Assembly: GCA_016218905.1 (NCBI GenBank)
Contig: JACRCS010000393.1
Location: forward strand, 1-14,992
Source: Deltaproteobacteria bacterium
GTDB taxonomy: Bacteria; Desulfobacterota_C; Deferrisomatia; Deferrisomatales; JACRMM01
Direction: 5' to 3'
DNA: 14,992 nucleotides
Position numbers and translations under genes: made by a program. Under the pieces are notes generated by a model, which ran no database searches, was not told where the DNA came from, and saw nothing but the letters and a program-made list of their open reading frames with translations. Below are positions 14,513-14,992 of this stretch, piece by piece; position 1 is the stretch's first letter, and every line of letters starts with the position of its first letter.

Positions 14513-14722
14513 ATGTCGAGCAACGCCAACCCACGCCCCCGGGACCCGCGCACGAGCTTCGATTCGTGCCCGTTCCTCGGCGCGCCAGCGCCGTGCCCCG
14601 AGCGGGAGGCGTCCGCCGGACTCTGCCGGAGCGAGGATCACGATCGCTGCCCGAAGTTTCTCACACGGGCCCTGGCCGGGACGCGTCCCGCCTCCGTCGC
14701 ACCGCTCTGGACGGAACGCTGA
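14513..14722 (+). CDS. Small Cys-rich hypothetical protein
   Basis: A 69-residue ORF that I cannot assign to a named family. Support for it being real: AAGGAG 8 nt before the ATG, a -10-like TATGAT at 14472-14477 (no clear -35), G/C-rich third codon positions, and its own space after the pstS terminator. Four cysteines occur as C-P-F-L-G (Cys19), C-P (Cys28), L-C (Cys38) and C-P-K-F-L (Cys46), with a His at 43. The pattern 'CPxLG ... C ... H..CPxFL' recalls a short Cys motif seen in larger bacterial proteins of unknown role, and could bind zinc; that is inference. No signal peptide or membrane helix is seen. Confidence 0.55.
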   Translation: MSSNANPRPRDPRTSFDSCPFLGAPAPCPEREASAGLCRSEDHDRCPKFLTRALAGTRPASVAPLWTER

Positions 14723-14851
14723 GCGAGTTGCCCACTTCGCTCCCGGCCGCGCAGTTCCGATCTGAGGCCGCGAGGGGCGACGGCTTTCGGGCCATGACCG
14801 CGCGTTGCTCCAACGTTCAACGCCTCGTAGCATTTCCGCAACACGATTCGG

Positions 14852-14992
14852 CTAAGGGGCCGTTACTAAATAACTGAGTCGTTTTGACCCCGAGGCGAGA
14901 TCGTGTAGTTCCACTCGCCGTGGAAGGCGTCGCAATGCAGATTCACTCCGGCAAGCTCTTCATCAGTGACCCGAATCCCTTTGGGGTAGCGG
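14852..14992 (-). mobile_element. End of an ISAzo13-like insertion sequence
   Basis: The transposase stop sits only about 14 nt from a likely element end. The sequence TAAGGGGCCGTTACTAAATA (from 14854) contains a small dyad GTTA-CTAAA-TAAC and is a candidate terminal inverted repeat. The exact boundary and target duplication cannot be set without the other end. Confidence 0.5.
14866..14992 (-). CDS. ISAzo13-like transposase, C-terminal part (cut by window edge)
   Basis: The last 41 codons are visible on the minus strand, from about 14991 to the TAG at 14866-14868. They include 'RYPKGIRVTDEELAGVNL', 'HCDAFHGEWNYTISPRG' and the end 'NDSVI'. The 'YPKGI.VTDEE' and 'FHGEWNYTI.P' segments are what I know from the C-terminus of ISAzo13-family transposases. 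The start lies beyond the window. Whether the element is intact cannot be judged. Confidence 0.75.
   Translation of the reverse strand, partial: RYPKGIRVTDEELAGVNLHCDAFHGEWNYTISPRGQNDSVI

Overview
The window is high-GC DNA (about 65% by eye, with strong G/C preference at codon third positions) from a Gram-negative bacterium. Signs of this are a DUF1329 exported protein, a PstS with a Sec signal, and Shine-Dalgarno-led operons. The phylum cannot be fixed from this window; a soil or sediment lineage such as Acidobacteriota, Myxococcota/Desulfobacterota or a relative is a guess. Nearly everything is on the minus strand; only pstS and a small Cys-rich ORF are on the plus strand.

Left block (35-8900, all minus): an apparent amine or amino-acid catabolic locus. 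In transcription order from the right it holds a LuxR-type regulator with a sensory N-terminus (7737-8900); a MoaF-family protein and an SDR oxidoreductase with a 4-nt overlap (7480-5850); alanine dehydrogenase (5555-4437); a class III aminotransferase (4272-2893); an APC-family permease (2865-1501); and a DUF1329 exported protein (1417-35). The moaF and ald genes share a nearly identical 22-bp dyad element. It sits at the same distance from a matching -35/-10 pair and from the start codon, which makes it a strong candidate operator for the adjacent LuxR protein. The aminotransferase plus alanine dehydrogenase can form a pyruvate/alanine cycle that nets oxidative deamination of a substrate imported by the permease.

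Right block (9040-14332): the phosphate system. pstS (plus) is divergent from pstC-pstA-pstB-phoU-phoB (minus). The shared intergenic region carries an 11-bp-period PhoB-box-like repeat on each side, each about 10 nt from a -10-like hexamer. No phoR kinase is present. pstC lacks an ordinary start ahead of its first membrane helix: a well-supported GTG start is cut off after 13 codons by an in-frame TAG, followed by GGAGG and a CTG codon.

Right edge: a pstS terminator, a small Cys-rich hypothetical gene, and the C-terminal end of an ISAzo13-like transposase running off the window (minus strand).

Small structured DNA between genes: a solitary type I-C-like CRISPR repeat between the permease and DUF1329 genes; 9-bp and 7-bp short tandem repeats next to and inside the 3' end of ald; an inverted heptad-repeat cluster inside the pst operon; and a roughly 97-bp inverted-repeat element between the LuxR and moaF genes.
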